Of a stretch of 36,528 nucleotides of DNA, positions 27,060 through 34,081 are shown piece after piece. The position numbers and the translations under genes are program-made. The notes beneath the pieces were generated by a model that was not told the DNA's origin, did no database searches, and saw only the letters and a program-made list of their open reading frames with translations. The stretch's first letter is position 1. Each line of letters begins with the position of its first letter. Source of the stretch: DASXMR01 sp036495525 (GTDB taxonomy: Bacteria; Actinomycetota; Actinomycetes; Streptosporangiales; Streptosporangiaceae); NCBI GenBank assembly GCA_036495525.1, contig DASXMR010000138.1, forward strand, positions 1 to 36,528. The letters run 5' to 3'.

Positions 27060-27065
27060 CATTCA
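27052..27065 (+). promoter_or_regulatory. ArgR operator (ARG box 2)
   Basis: TGCATAATCATTCA fits TGAAT-N4-ATTCA with one mismatch, the classical ARG box. It covers the -10 hexamer. The cognate repressor gene argR is the sixth gene of the operon, so autoregulation by arginine-bound ArgR is expected. Confidence 0.7.
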
Positions 27066-27066
27066 G

Positions 27067-27249
27067 GTGGGCGAGCCATCGGCGGCGAGCTCAGGACGGC
27101 GCCGGCAGGCGGCGAGCGGTTCGGCTGGTCAGCCAGGATCGGCTCACTGGCCGCCTCCCTGGCGGCCAGCCAGGCCCGGCGCAGCACCGGCAGGGTCGGC
27201 GGTGGCAGGGACCGGCGGTACGGGCCGCGGCCGGCCGGGCCGCCACTGA
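27067..27249 (+). CDS. possible leaderless leader ORF in the arg 5' UTR
   Basis: 60 codons beginning with GTG seven bases after the predicted -10, so the transcript may begin at or beside the start codon. The product is MGEPSAASSGRRRQ followed by Pro/Gly/Ala/Arg-rich sequence; 8 of 60 residues are Arg, including three in a row at 11-13. It resembles no family I know. In GC-rich DNA Arg, Gly and Pro are the default residues, so this may be chance. If real, ribosome stalling at the Arg codons could sense arginyl-tRNA. Confidence 0.25.
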   Translation: MGEPSAASSGRRRQAASGSAGQPGSAHWPPPWRPARPGAAPAGSAVAGTGGTGRGRPGRH

Positions 27250-27312
27250 CCGGATAGCGGCACCGGTCACGGCGCGGGCGGCCGATGCAGTTCACAAGCT
27301 TGAGGAGGGTCG

Positions 27313-28515
27313 ATGGGAGCGCGCGTGGCGGTGGCCGGCGCTAGCGGGTACGCCGGGGGAGAGCTGCTGCGGCTGCTCGCCGGGCACCCTGACCTGGAGA
27401 TTGGCGCGGTAACCGCGGACAGCAAGGCTGGCCGTCCGGTCGCCGACGTGCATCCGCAGCTCGCCGGCGTGCCGGCGCTGGCCGACCGGGTGTTCAGCTC
27501 GGCCGCCGACACCACGCTCGCCGGGCACGACCTCGCCTTCCTTGCGCTGCCCGCTGGCCAGTCCGCGCCGGTCGCGGCCGCCCTGGACGGCGACGTGCGG
27601 GTCGTGGATCTGGGGCCCGACTTCCGGCTCGCCGACAGCCAGGCCTGGGCGAGGCATTACCAGGGCGGCCACGCCGGCCGCTGGCCATGCGGACTGCCCG
27701 AACTGCCTGGCGGCCGCGCGCAGCTGCGAACCGCAACCCGAGCCGCCGTACCCGGCTGCTACGCGACCGCCGCGATCCTGGCCCTCACCCCGGTGATAAG
27801 GGCCGGGCTGGCCGAGCCGGGCGACATCGTCGTGGTCGCCGCTTCGGGAACCTCGGGTGCCGGGCGCTCGCCGCGCGAGGAGCTGCTGGCCACCGAGGTG
27901 ATGGGCGCGACGTCGGCCTATCAGGCAGGTGGTAGCCACCGGCACATCGCGGAGATCGAGCAGGCCATCGCCGAGGCACTGGCTGCCAGCGAGCGCACCG
28001 ACGGCCAGCAAGCAGCGGGCCAGCCGGCGTCGGGCCAGCAAGCATCGGGCCATCCGACGGCGGGCGAGCAGGTGGCTGGCCAGCAGGTGGCTGACCAGCA
28101 GGTGGCTGACCAGGAGGCCGCGGGCCAGCGGGTGTCGGTGTCGTTCACGCCGCTACTGGTGCCGATGCCGCGCGGCATCCTCGCGACCTGTACCGCCCGG
28201 CTGGCCGGCGAGGCGGCGGGGCAGTCAGCCAAAGTGGCCACGGCGCTGCTGCGCGCCGCACTTTCCGCCGGGTACCCGGCTGAGCCGTTCGTCACCGTGC
28301 TGCCCGAGGGGCGCTGGCCGGGGACCGCCGCAGTGGCCGGCTCGAACGCCGTGCACCTGCAGGCTGCCGCCGACGAGCGGGCGGGCCGGGCGGTGATCGT
28401 CGCGGCCATCGACAATCTCGGCAAGGGCGCGGCCGGCCAGGCGCTGCAGACCGCCAACCTGATGCTCGGCCTGCCCGAGGGCGCCGGGCTGACCGCCTGC
28501 GGGGTCGCGCCGTGA
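27313..28515 (+). CDS. argC: N-acetyl-gamma-glutamyl-phosphate reductase with pentapeptide-repeat insertion
   Basis: 400 aa against the usual 340-350. It reduces N-acetylglutamyl phosphate to the semialdehyde with NADPH, the third step to ornithine. NADP-binding ASGYAGGELLRLL (10-22), catalytic Cys149 in AAVPGCYATAA and GSHRHIAEIEQ (207-217) are all present. Residues 231-275 are nine tandem pentapeptides (GQQAA, GQPAS, GQQVA, DQQVA) placed between HRHIAEIEQ and the VSFTPLLVPMPRGI strand, a surface loop in known structures, so activity may survive. ATG with GAGGAGGG upstream. First gene of argCJBDFR; overlaps argJ as GTGA. Confidence 0.95.
   Translation: MGARVAVAGASGYAGGELLRLLAGHPDLEIGAVTADSKAGRPVADVHPQLAGVPALADRVFSSAADTTLAGHDLAFLALPAGQSAPVAAALDGDVRVVDLGPDFRLADSQAWARHYQGGHAGRWPCGLPELPGGRAQLRTATRAAVPGCYATAAILALTPVIRAGLAEPGDIVVVAASGTSGAGRSPREELLATEVMGATSAYQAGGSHRHIAEIEQAIAEALAASERTDGQQAAGQPASGQQASGHPTAGEQVAGQQVADQQVADQEAAGQRVSVSFTPLLVPMPRGILATCTARLAGEAAGQSAKVATALLRAALSAGYPAEPFVTVLPEGRWPGTAAVAGSNAVHLQAAADERAGRAVIVAAIDNLGKGAAGQALQTANLMLGLPEGAGLTACGVAP
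28003..28137 (+). repeat. 15-bp coding tandem repeat, 9 copies, in argC
   Basis: Units start at 28003 and every 15 bp. The later copies (28063-28107) are near-identical GGCCAGCAGGTGGCT / GACCAGCAGGTGGCT; the earlier ones are more diverged. The array encodes nine pentapeptides and is in frame. Confidence 0.88.
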
Positions 28516-29549
28516 GCGTCACCGGGCCGGCCGGCTTCCGGGCGGCGGGGCTCGCCGCCGGGATCAAGGAGTCCGGCCGCCCCGATCTGGCGGTGGTCAT
28601 CAACGAAGGCCCGTCAGCAGCCGCGGCGGGGGTCTTCACCGCCAACCGGGTCAAGGCGGCGCCTGTGCTGTGGACTCAGCAGGTCCTGCGCGGTGGCGCG
28701 GTGCGCGCCGTGGTGCTGAACTCCGGCGGCGCGAACGCCTGCACCGGCCCGGCTGGCTTCCGCGACACCCACCAGACGGCCGAGCGGCTAGCCGCTGCCC
28801 TGTCGGTGCCGGCTGCGGAGGTGGCGGTCTGCTCGACCGGCCTGATCGGCGAACGGCTGCCGATGCAGCGGCTGCTGCCCGGCGTGGATGCGGCAGTGGC
28901 GGCGGCTACGGCAGACGGCGGCCCGGCGGCCGCCGAGGCGATCATGACGACCGACACCATCGCCAAGACCTGCCAGCTAGCCGGCCCCGGCTATCTCATC
29001 GGCGGGATGGCCAAGGGCGCTGCGATGCTCGCACCAGCCTTGGCCACCATGCTGGCGGTGGTCTGCACCGACGCCAGCCTGACCGCCGCGGAGCTCGACC
29101 TGGCGCTGCGTGACGCCACCCGCACCACCTTCGACCGGCTGGACTCCGACGGCTGCATGTCCACCAACGACACGGTGCTGCTGCTGGCCAGCGGCGCGTC
29201 GGGGGTCAGGCCGGAGCCGGGCGAGTTCACCGCCCTGCTGGCCAGCGCGTGCGCAGACCTGGCCGGCCAGATGCAGCAGGACGCGGAGGGCGCGACCAAG
29301 TCCATCGCGATCGAGGTGATCGGTGCGGCGACCGACGCGGTGTTCGAGCCGGATGAGCTGAGCGTCGCGATTAACGGCGTCTGGGTCTGCCGCGGCGGCT
29401 ACGCCGCCCAGGACAGGTCTGCGGTGGACCTGACCGGCCGCGCGGTGACGATCACCGTCGAGCTGTCCGCCGGGTCGCACACCGCGACCGTGCTGACCAC
29501 GGACCTGACCGCCGAGTATGTCCGGGAGAACTCGGAGTACTCGACGTGA
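28512..29549 (+). CDS. argJ: ornithine acetyltransferase ArgJ with apparent 40-residue internal deletion
   Basis: 345 aa against about 385-405 for the family. ArgJ recycles the acetyl group from N-acetylornithine to glutamate and is autocleaved before a Thr nucleophile. That Thr is T179 (MLAPALATML). Also present: CSTGLIG (T109), MAKGA (K168), DSDGCMSTND, DAEGATK (E259) and the C-terminal ENSEYST with N340. Missing is the stretch between IEVIGAATDA (residue 276) and VFEPDEL, which in homologues holds about 40 residues with an ARxxLxKxA helix and the invariant DPNWGR. The frame is intact, so this is an in-frame deletion or an assembly error. Function is doubtful. Overlaps argC and argB by GTGA. 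Confidence 0.9.
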   Translation: MSVTGPAGFRAAGLAAGIKESGRPDLAVVINEGPSAAAAGVFTANRVKAAPVLWTQQVLRGGAVRAVVLNSGGANACTGPAGFRDTHQTAERLAAALSVPAAEVAVCSTGLIGERLPMQRLLPGVDAAVAAATADGGPAAAEAIMTTDTIAKTCQLAGPGYLIGGMAKGAAMLAPALATMLAVVCTDASLTAAELDLALRDATRTTFDRLDSDGCMSTNDTVLLLASGASGVRPEPGEFTALLASACADLAGQMQQDAEGATKSIAIEVIGAATDAVFEPDELSVAINGVWVCRGGYAAQDRSAVDLTGRAVTITVELSAGSHTATVLTTDLTAEYVRENSEYST

Positions 29550-30700
29550 CCGCGTCCGGCCAGGCCGCCCAAGCACAGGCCGCTACTGCACAGGCCGCTA
29601 CTGCACAGGCCGTCGCCGGGCCGGCCGCTGTGCCGCGGGCCGCTGCCTCATCCGCCGCCGCTGCGCAGGCTAAGGCAGCCGCGCTGATCGAGGCGCTGCC
29701 GTGGCTGGAGCGCTTCAACGGCCGCGTCGTGGTGATCAAGCTCGGCGGCAATGCCATGACCGACCGGCAGCTGCTGCAGGCGTTCGCGCAGGACGTGGTG
29801 TTCCTGCGGTACGCGGGGCTGCGCCCAGTCGTCGTGCACGGGGGCGGGCCGCAGATCAGCGCGCAGCTCAACCGGCTCGGCATCGAGAGCACCTTCCGGG
29901 CCGGATTGCGGGTCACTACCCCCGAGGCCATGGACGTGGTCCGGATGGTCCTCACCGGCCAGGTGAACAGGGACATCGTCGGCCTGATCAACCAGCACGG
30001 CCCGTTCGCCGTCGGGATGTCCGGCGAGGACGCGCACCTGCTCACCGCCAGCCGGGCCACCGCCACGGTCGACGGGGAGCCGGTAGACCTCGGCCAGGTC
30101 GGTCGCGTCGACTCGGTCAACACCGGCGCCGTCGCCGCGCTGATCGATGACGGCCGGATACCGGTGATCTCGAGCGTCGCCCGCGGTGCCGAAGGCGAGA
30201 TCTACAACGTCAACGCCGACACCGCGGCCGCGGCGGTCGCGGTCGCGCTGCACGCGGCCAAGCTGGTCATGCTCACCGACGTGCCTGGCCTCTACCCGGC
30301 CTGGCCCGGCAGCGCCGCAGCGGCCGGCAGCGACGCAGCGGCTGGCAGCGACGCAGCGCCAGCGGCCGGCAGGGCAGCGGTACCTGCCAGCGCGGCAATC
30401 CCCGCAGCGGCGGCTGGCGGGTTCGGCGGCGCGGGCGAGGTCATCAGCCAGATCGTCGCCGGCGAGCTGGCCGCCTTGCTGCCCCGGCTGAGCGACGGGA
30501 TGATCCCGAAGATGCAGGCCTGCCTCACCGCGGTGAACGGCGGCGTGCCGCAGGCGCACGTGCTCGATGGCCGGCTGCCGCACGCCGTGCTGCTGGAGAT
30601 CTTCACCGACTCGGGCATCGGCACCATGGTCGTGCCCGGCCAGGCGGGGCCGGGCCAAGCCGGGCGGTCAGCGGCCGCCGGGGACAGGAGGTCGGCATGA
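29546..30700 (+). CDS. argB: acetylglutamate kinase with N-terminal extension and internal low-complexity loop
   Basis: 384 aa against about 300. It phosphorylates N-acetylglutamate, usually the arginine-inhibited step. Core features: VVVIKLGGNAM with K65, VVHGGGPQIS, LTGQVNRDIVGLI, and NVNADTAAAAVAVAL. Residues 1-45 are an Ala/Gln-rich extension with two exact 15-bp repeats (29579-29608). Residues about 256-292 are an Ala/Gly/Ser/Asp insertion with an 18-bp repeat, placed between LTDVPGLYPAWP and GEVISQI where homologues have a short loop. The C-terminal 20 residues are also extra. Overlaps argJ by GTGA and argD by ATGA; AGGAGG near its end serves argD. Confidence 0.93.
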   Translation: MTASGQAAQAQAATAQAATAQAVAGPAAVPRAAASSAAAAQAKAAALIEALPWLERFNGRVVVIKLGGNAMTDRQLLQAFAQDVVFLRYAGLRPVVVHGGGPQISAQLNRLGIESTFRAGLRVTTPEAMDVVRMVLTGQVNRDIVGLINQHGPFAVGMSGEDAHLLTASRATATVDGEPVDLGQVGRVDSVNTGAVAALIDDGRIPVISSVARGAEGEIYNVNADTAAAAVAVALHAAKLVMLTDVPGLYPAWPGSAAAAGSDAAAGSDAAPAAGRAAVPASAAIPAAAAGGFGGAGEVISQIVAGELAALLPRLSDGMIPKMQACLTAVNGGVPQAHVLDGRLPHAVLLEIFTDSGIGTMVVPGQAGPGQAGRSAAAGDRRSA

Positions 30701-31938
30701 CCGTTACGGACGCCCGTTTGCCCGCTTCGACAGCCACCGAGCGGCTGCAGCAGCGGTGGCTGGCCGTGATGATGCCCAATTACGGCGTGCCGCCGGTGGC
30801 GCTGACGCGCGGCGACGGCTGCCTGGTGTGGGACGCCGACGGACGCTCGTACCTGGACCTGATCGGCGGCATCGCGGTGAGCGCGCTTGGCCACGCTCAC
30901 CCGGCGCTGGTCAGGGCCGTCAGCGAGCAGGCCGCCGCGCTCGCGCACACTTCGAACCTGTTCGCGCACGAGGGCGCGGTCGCGCTTGCTGAGCGGCTGC
31001 TCGGCCTGCTCGGCGCGGACGGGAGAGTGTTCTTCGGCAATTCCGGGGCGGAGGCAAACGAGGCGGCGATCAAGCTGGTGCGCCGCCACCACGGCAACTC
31101 TAGGCGCGTGATCGTGGCCGCCGAAGGCGGCTTCCACGGCCGCACCATGGGCGCGCTCGGCCTGACCGGCAAGAGCTCGATCACGGCGCCGTTCCGCCCG
31201 TTCGGCATCGACGTGACGTTCGTCCCGTTCGGCGACGCCAGCGCGCTCGGCACCGCTGTCGGCCAGGACTGCGCCGCGGTGTTCCTCGAGCCGTGCCAGG
31301 GCGAGGCCGGCGTGGTGCCGGCGCCCGCCGGGTACCTGCGGGCGGCGCGGCAGGCTTGTGACGCGGCCGGCGCCGTGCTGGTGCTGGATGAGATCCAGAG
31401 CGGCATCGGCCGCACCGGTGCCTGGTTCGCGCACCAGCACGAGGGCGTGCTGCCCGACGTGATCACTCTCGCCAAGGGCCTCGGCGGCGGCTTGCCGATC
31501 GGTGCCTGTGTCGGCCTGGGCAAATACGGCGCGGCGCTGCATCGCGGTGACCACGGCAGCACGTTCGGCGGCAACCCGGTGGCCTGTGCGGCCGCCCTGG
31601 CCGTGCTCGACACGATCGAGAGCGAGCAGTTGCTCGAGAACGTCACGCAGGTCGGCGGCCGGCTAGCCGCCGGTTTGCGCTCGGTGACCCACCCGCTGAT
31701 CACCGGCGTGCGGGGCAGCGGTCTGTGGCTGGCGATAACCCTCTCCCGCGCCGCCGCGCCAGCTGTGGAGGCCGCGGCTCGGCAGGCCGGGTTCCTGGTC
31801 AACGCCGTGCAGCCGGACGCGATCAGGCTCGCGCCGCCGCTCATCCTCAGCGCCGCGCAGGCGGATTCCTTCACCGCTGCGCTGCCCGGCATCCTGGACG
31901 CGGCGTGCGACCTGCTGGCGCAGGACGGTGCGCGGTGA
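30697..31938 (+). CDS. argD: acetylornithine aminotransferase
   Basis: 413 aa class III PLP aminotransferase that converts N-acetylglutamate semialdehyde and glutamate to N-acetylornithine and 2-oxoglutarate. Visible: YLDLIGGIAVSALGHAHPAL (about 50-69), FFGNSGAEANEAAIKLVR, the PLP-contact Asp in VLVLDEIQSGIGRTG, and the Schiff-base Lys K260 in ITLAKGLGGGLPIGA. GDHGSTFGGNPVACAAALAV follows. Unlike its neighbours it has normal length and no repeat insertion. ATG with AGGAGG six bases upstream; overlaps argB by ATGA and argF by GTGA. Confidence 0.95.
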   Translation: MTVTDARLPASTATERLQQRWLAVMMPNYGVPPVALTRGDGCLVWDADGRSYLDLIGGIAVSALGHAHPALVRAVSEQAAALAHTSNLFAHEGAVALAERLLGLLGADGRVFFGNSGAEANEAAIKLVRRHHGNSRRVIVAAEGGFHGRTMGALGLTGKSSITAPFRPFGIDVTFVPFGDASALGTAVGQDCAAVFLEPCQGEAGVVPAPAGYLRAARQACDAAGAVLVLDEIQSGIGRTGAWFAHQHEGVLPDVITLAKGLGGGLPIGACVGLGKYGAALHRGDHGSTFGGNPVACAAALAVLDTIESEQLLENVTQVGGRLAAGLRSVTHPLITGVRGSGLWLAITLSRAAAPAVEAAARQAGFLVNAVQPDAIRLAPPLILSAAQADSFTAALPGILDAACDLLAQDGAR

Positions 31939-33059
31939 GCGGCCTGCCACCGGCGCCCGCGGCCGAGCCAGCCGGAACAGTGCCAGCCGGAACAGTGCCA
32001 GCCGGAACTGGCCCAGCCGGAACTGGGCTAGCAGGCCTGCGGCATTTCCTGCGTGACGACGACCTCTCCCCGGCCGAGCAGGCAGCAGTCCTCTCGCTGG
32101 CTGTGCAGATGAAGGGCGACCGGCTCGGGCACCGCGTGCTAGCCGGCCCGCGCGCGGTGGCCGTGCTGTTCGACAAGCCGTCGCTGCGCACCAGGGTGTC
32201 GTTCGCCATCGGCGTCGCCGAGCTCGGCGGATACCCGCTGGTCATCGACCAGCAGAGCACGCACCAGGGCCGCGGCGAGACCATCGAGGACCTGACCAGG
32301 GTGCTGAGCAGGCAAGTCAGCGCCATCGTCTGGCGCACCTTCGGGCAGCAGCGGATCGAGGCGATGGCCGCGATCAGCCCGGTGCCGGTGATCAACGCGT
32401 TGACCGACAGTTTCCACCCCTGCCAGCTCCTGGCCGATCTGCTGACGATCACCGAGGCCCGCGGGCAGCTGGCCGGCACGACGCTGACGTTCCTCGGGGA
32501 CGGCAGCAGCAACATGGCGCACTCCTACCTGCTCGGCGGCGCGACGGCTGGCCTGCACGTGCGCATCGCCGCGCCGGAGGGCTACTCGCCAGAGGCCGGC
32601 GTGCTAGCGGCCGCGGCCGCCATCGCCGCGCGAACCGGCGGGTCGGTCGCGGTCACGGCCAGCCCGGCCGAGGGGTGCACCGGCGCCGACATCCTCGCGA
32701 CCGACACCTGGACCTCGATGGGGCAGGAAGGGCAAGAAGCCGCGCGCGTCGCCGCGATGACGCCCTACCGGCTGGACGAGCAGAAGCTGGCCCTCGCCAC
32801 AGCCGGCTGCCGGGTGCTGCACTGCCTGCCGGCGCACCGCGGTGAGGAGATCTCGGCCGGGGTGCTTGACGGGCCAGCCAGCCTGGCCTGGGACCAGGCG
32901 GAGAACCGCCTGCACGCGCAGAAGGCGCTGCTCGGGTGGCTGCTCGGTGCCCGGCACGGGTCCGGCGCCATCGCCGCCGGGCCGGGCCAGCACGCCGGGA
33001 GCGACGGCACTGGCGTCACCGTGGCGCAAGTCGGCCAGGTACCGGGGAGTGGGCCATGA
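31935..33059 (+). CDS. argF: ornithine carbamoyltransferase with N-terminal repeat extension
   Basis: 374 aa. It makes citrulline from ornithine and carbamoyl phosphate. Carbamoyl-phosphate motif is PSLRTRVSF (S-x-R-T-R form), then HPCQLLADLLTI, and HCLPAHRGEEI with the active-site Cys at residue 297. Residues 1-35 are an extension including four PAGTV/PAGTG pentads from a 15-bp tandem repeat; the family start corresponds to LRHFLRDDDLSP. A further 30 residues at the C-terminus are extra. The GTG at 31935 overlaps argD by GTGA, which is why I chose it; no better internal start is seen. Streptomyces usually has its OTC gene elsewhere, so inclusion here recalls the mycobacterial argCJBDFRGH order. 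Confidence 0.93.
   Translation: MSGLPPAPAAEPAGTVPAGTVPAGTGPAGTGLAGLRHFLRDDDLSPAEQAAVLSLAVQMKGDRLGHRVLAGPRAVAVLFDKPSLRTRVSFAIGVAELGGYPLVIDQQSTHQGRGETIEDLTRVLSRQVSAIVWRTFGQQRIEAMAAISPVPVINALTDSFHPCQLLADLLTITEARGQLAGTTLTFLGDGSSNMAHSYLLGGATAGLHVRIAAPEGYSPEAGVLAAAAAIAARTGGSVAVTASPAEGCTGADILATDTWTSMGQEGQEAARVAAMTPYRLDEQKLALATAGCRVLHCLPAHRGEEISAGVLDGPASLAWDQAENRLHAQKALLGWLLGARHGSGAIAAGPGQHAGSDGTGVTVAQVGQVPGSGP
31968..32027 (+). repeat. 15-bp coding tandem repeat, 4 copies, in argF
   Basis: Copies at 31968, 31983, 31998 and 32013. The first two are identical (CCAGCCGGAACAGTG); the last two differ at the 3' end (AACTGGC, AACTGGG). Identical units suggest recent slippage. Confidence 0.9.
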
Positions 33060-33985
33060 CCTGGACCAGCCCGATGACCAAGGCAGCCAGGCAGGCTCAG
33101 GTCGCCGCGATCCTGGCCCGCCAGGACACGCCGGTGCACTCGCAGGAGGAGCTGGCCAGGCTGCTTGGCCGCCGCGGCGTCCGGGTCACCCAGGCCACGC
33201 TGTCCCGTGACCTTGACGAGCTGGGCGCGGTCCGGCTGCGCGGCCGCGACGGCGCGCTGGCTTACGCGCTGCCCGGTCAGCCGGGCGGCCCCGGCTCGAT
33301 GCCAGGCGGCCTGCTCGGCGGCGAGCCTGCCGGCCAGGGCGCGAACGCGCACGGGGGAGCGGGCCCGGCCAGCGCTGGCTCCGCTGACCCTGGCAGCTGG
33401 GCCGACGGCGGCCAGGGCGACCCTGGCTCGGGCAGCGCGGGCGCTGGCTCGGCCGGCTGGGGCTCCGCCGAAGCCACGCGCGCCGCCGCCGCCGCGCCCG
33501 GAGGCGAATGCCAGCCCGGAAGCGTCGCCGTTCCTGACGGTGCCGCAGCGCCGGAGGGTGCGGGTTCAGCCAGCGAGGCAGGATCGTCCGGTGGTGCCGT
33601 CTCAGCCGGCGGTACCGGCCGGGCGCGGCGCGGGACTCGTGCGCCGGGCCAGACGGCCGTCCAGGGCAACGCGGAGCCGATGCCGGAGGCTGCCGCGGGG
33701 CAGCTGGCCGGATCGCCTGAATCGTCCGGCCGGCTCGCCAGGGTGACCGCCGAGCTGCTGCTCGGCGCTGAGGCAAGCGCGAACCTGGTCGTGCTGCGCA
33801 CCCCGGCCGGGGCCGCGCAGTTTCTTGCCTCGGTTATCGACCACGCGAGCTGGCCGTCGATCCTCGGCACCGTCGCAGGCGACGACACGGTGCTGGTGAT
33901 CTCCCGTGACCCGGCGGGCGGCCAGCAGCTCGCTGACGCGCTGCTGCGGCTCGCCGAGCGGCGCTCGCAGGCCGGCCGGGCATGA
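33056..33985 (+). CDS. argR: arginine repressor ArgR with about 149-residue linker
   Basis: 309 aa, twice the usual 150-170. The winged-helix DNA-binding domain is residues 1-73, with SQEELARLLGRRG and TQATLSRDLDELGAVR (45-60). The C-terminal trimerisation and arginine-binding domain is about 223-309, with ILGTVAGDDTVLVI and the ligand Asp pair D276/D277. Between them lies a Gly/Ala/Ser/Pro-rich linker of about 149 residues where normal ArgR has around ten. Both functional domains look intact, so the protein probably still forms an arginine-dependent hexamer on ARG boxes. ATG overlaps argF by ATGA. Its likely targets are the two boxes at 27032-27065. Confidence 0.9.
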   Translation: MTWTSPMTKAARQAQVAAILARQDTPVHSQEELARLLGRRGVRVTQATLSRDLDELGAVRLRGRDGALAYALPGQPGGPGSMPGGLLGGEPAGQGANAHGGAGPASAGSADPGSWADGGQGDPGSGSAGAGSAGWGSAEATRAAAAAPGGECQPGSVAVPDGAAAPEGAGSASEAGSSGGAVSAGGTGRARRGTRAPGQTAVQGNAEPMPEAAAGQLAGSPESSGRLARVTAELLLGAEASANLVVLRTPAGAAQFLASVIDHASWPSILGTVAGDDTVLVISRDPAGGQQLADALLRLAERRSQAGRA

Positions 33986-34081
33986 CCGAAGCCACGGCGG
34001 CAGCCAGGCCGGGGCGCTGGCCAGCCGGGCAAGACCGAACCGCTCAGGCAGAAGGGCGGCCGACGCTGTGAGGAGAAGACT

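Larger units (their letters stand above)
26906..27312. other. divergent control region: lipoprotein gene and arg operon, with long arg leader
   Basis: 407 bp. The stretch 27000-27065 is markedly AT-rich against the background and holds the arg promoter and operators. From the predicted transcription start near 27067 the argC leader is about 246 nt. It is GC-rich with many self-complementary GGCC-type runs (27180-27260) and ends with GAGGAGGG before argC. I see no clear promoter for the minus-strand lipoprotein gene. Confidence 0.6.

Noticed and set aside
28512..29549. argJ as a frameshifted pseudogene
   Set aside because: The frame is continuous with intact start and stop; the defect is an in-frame gap, so it is kept as a CDS with a warning.
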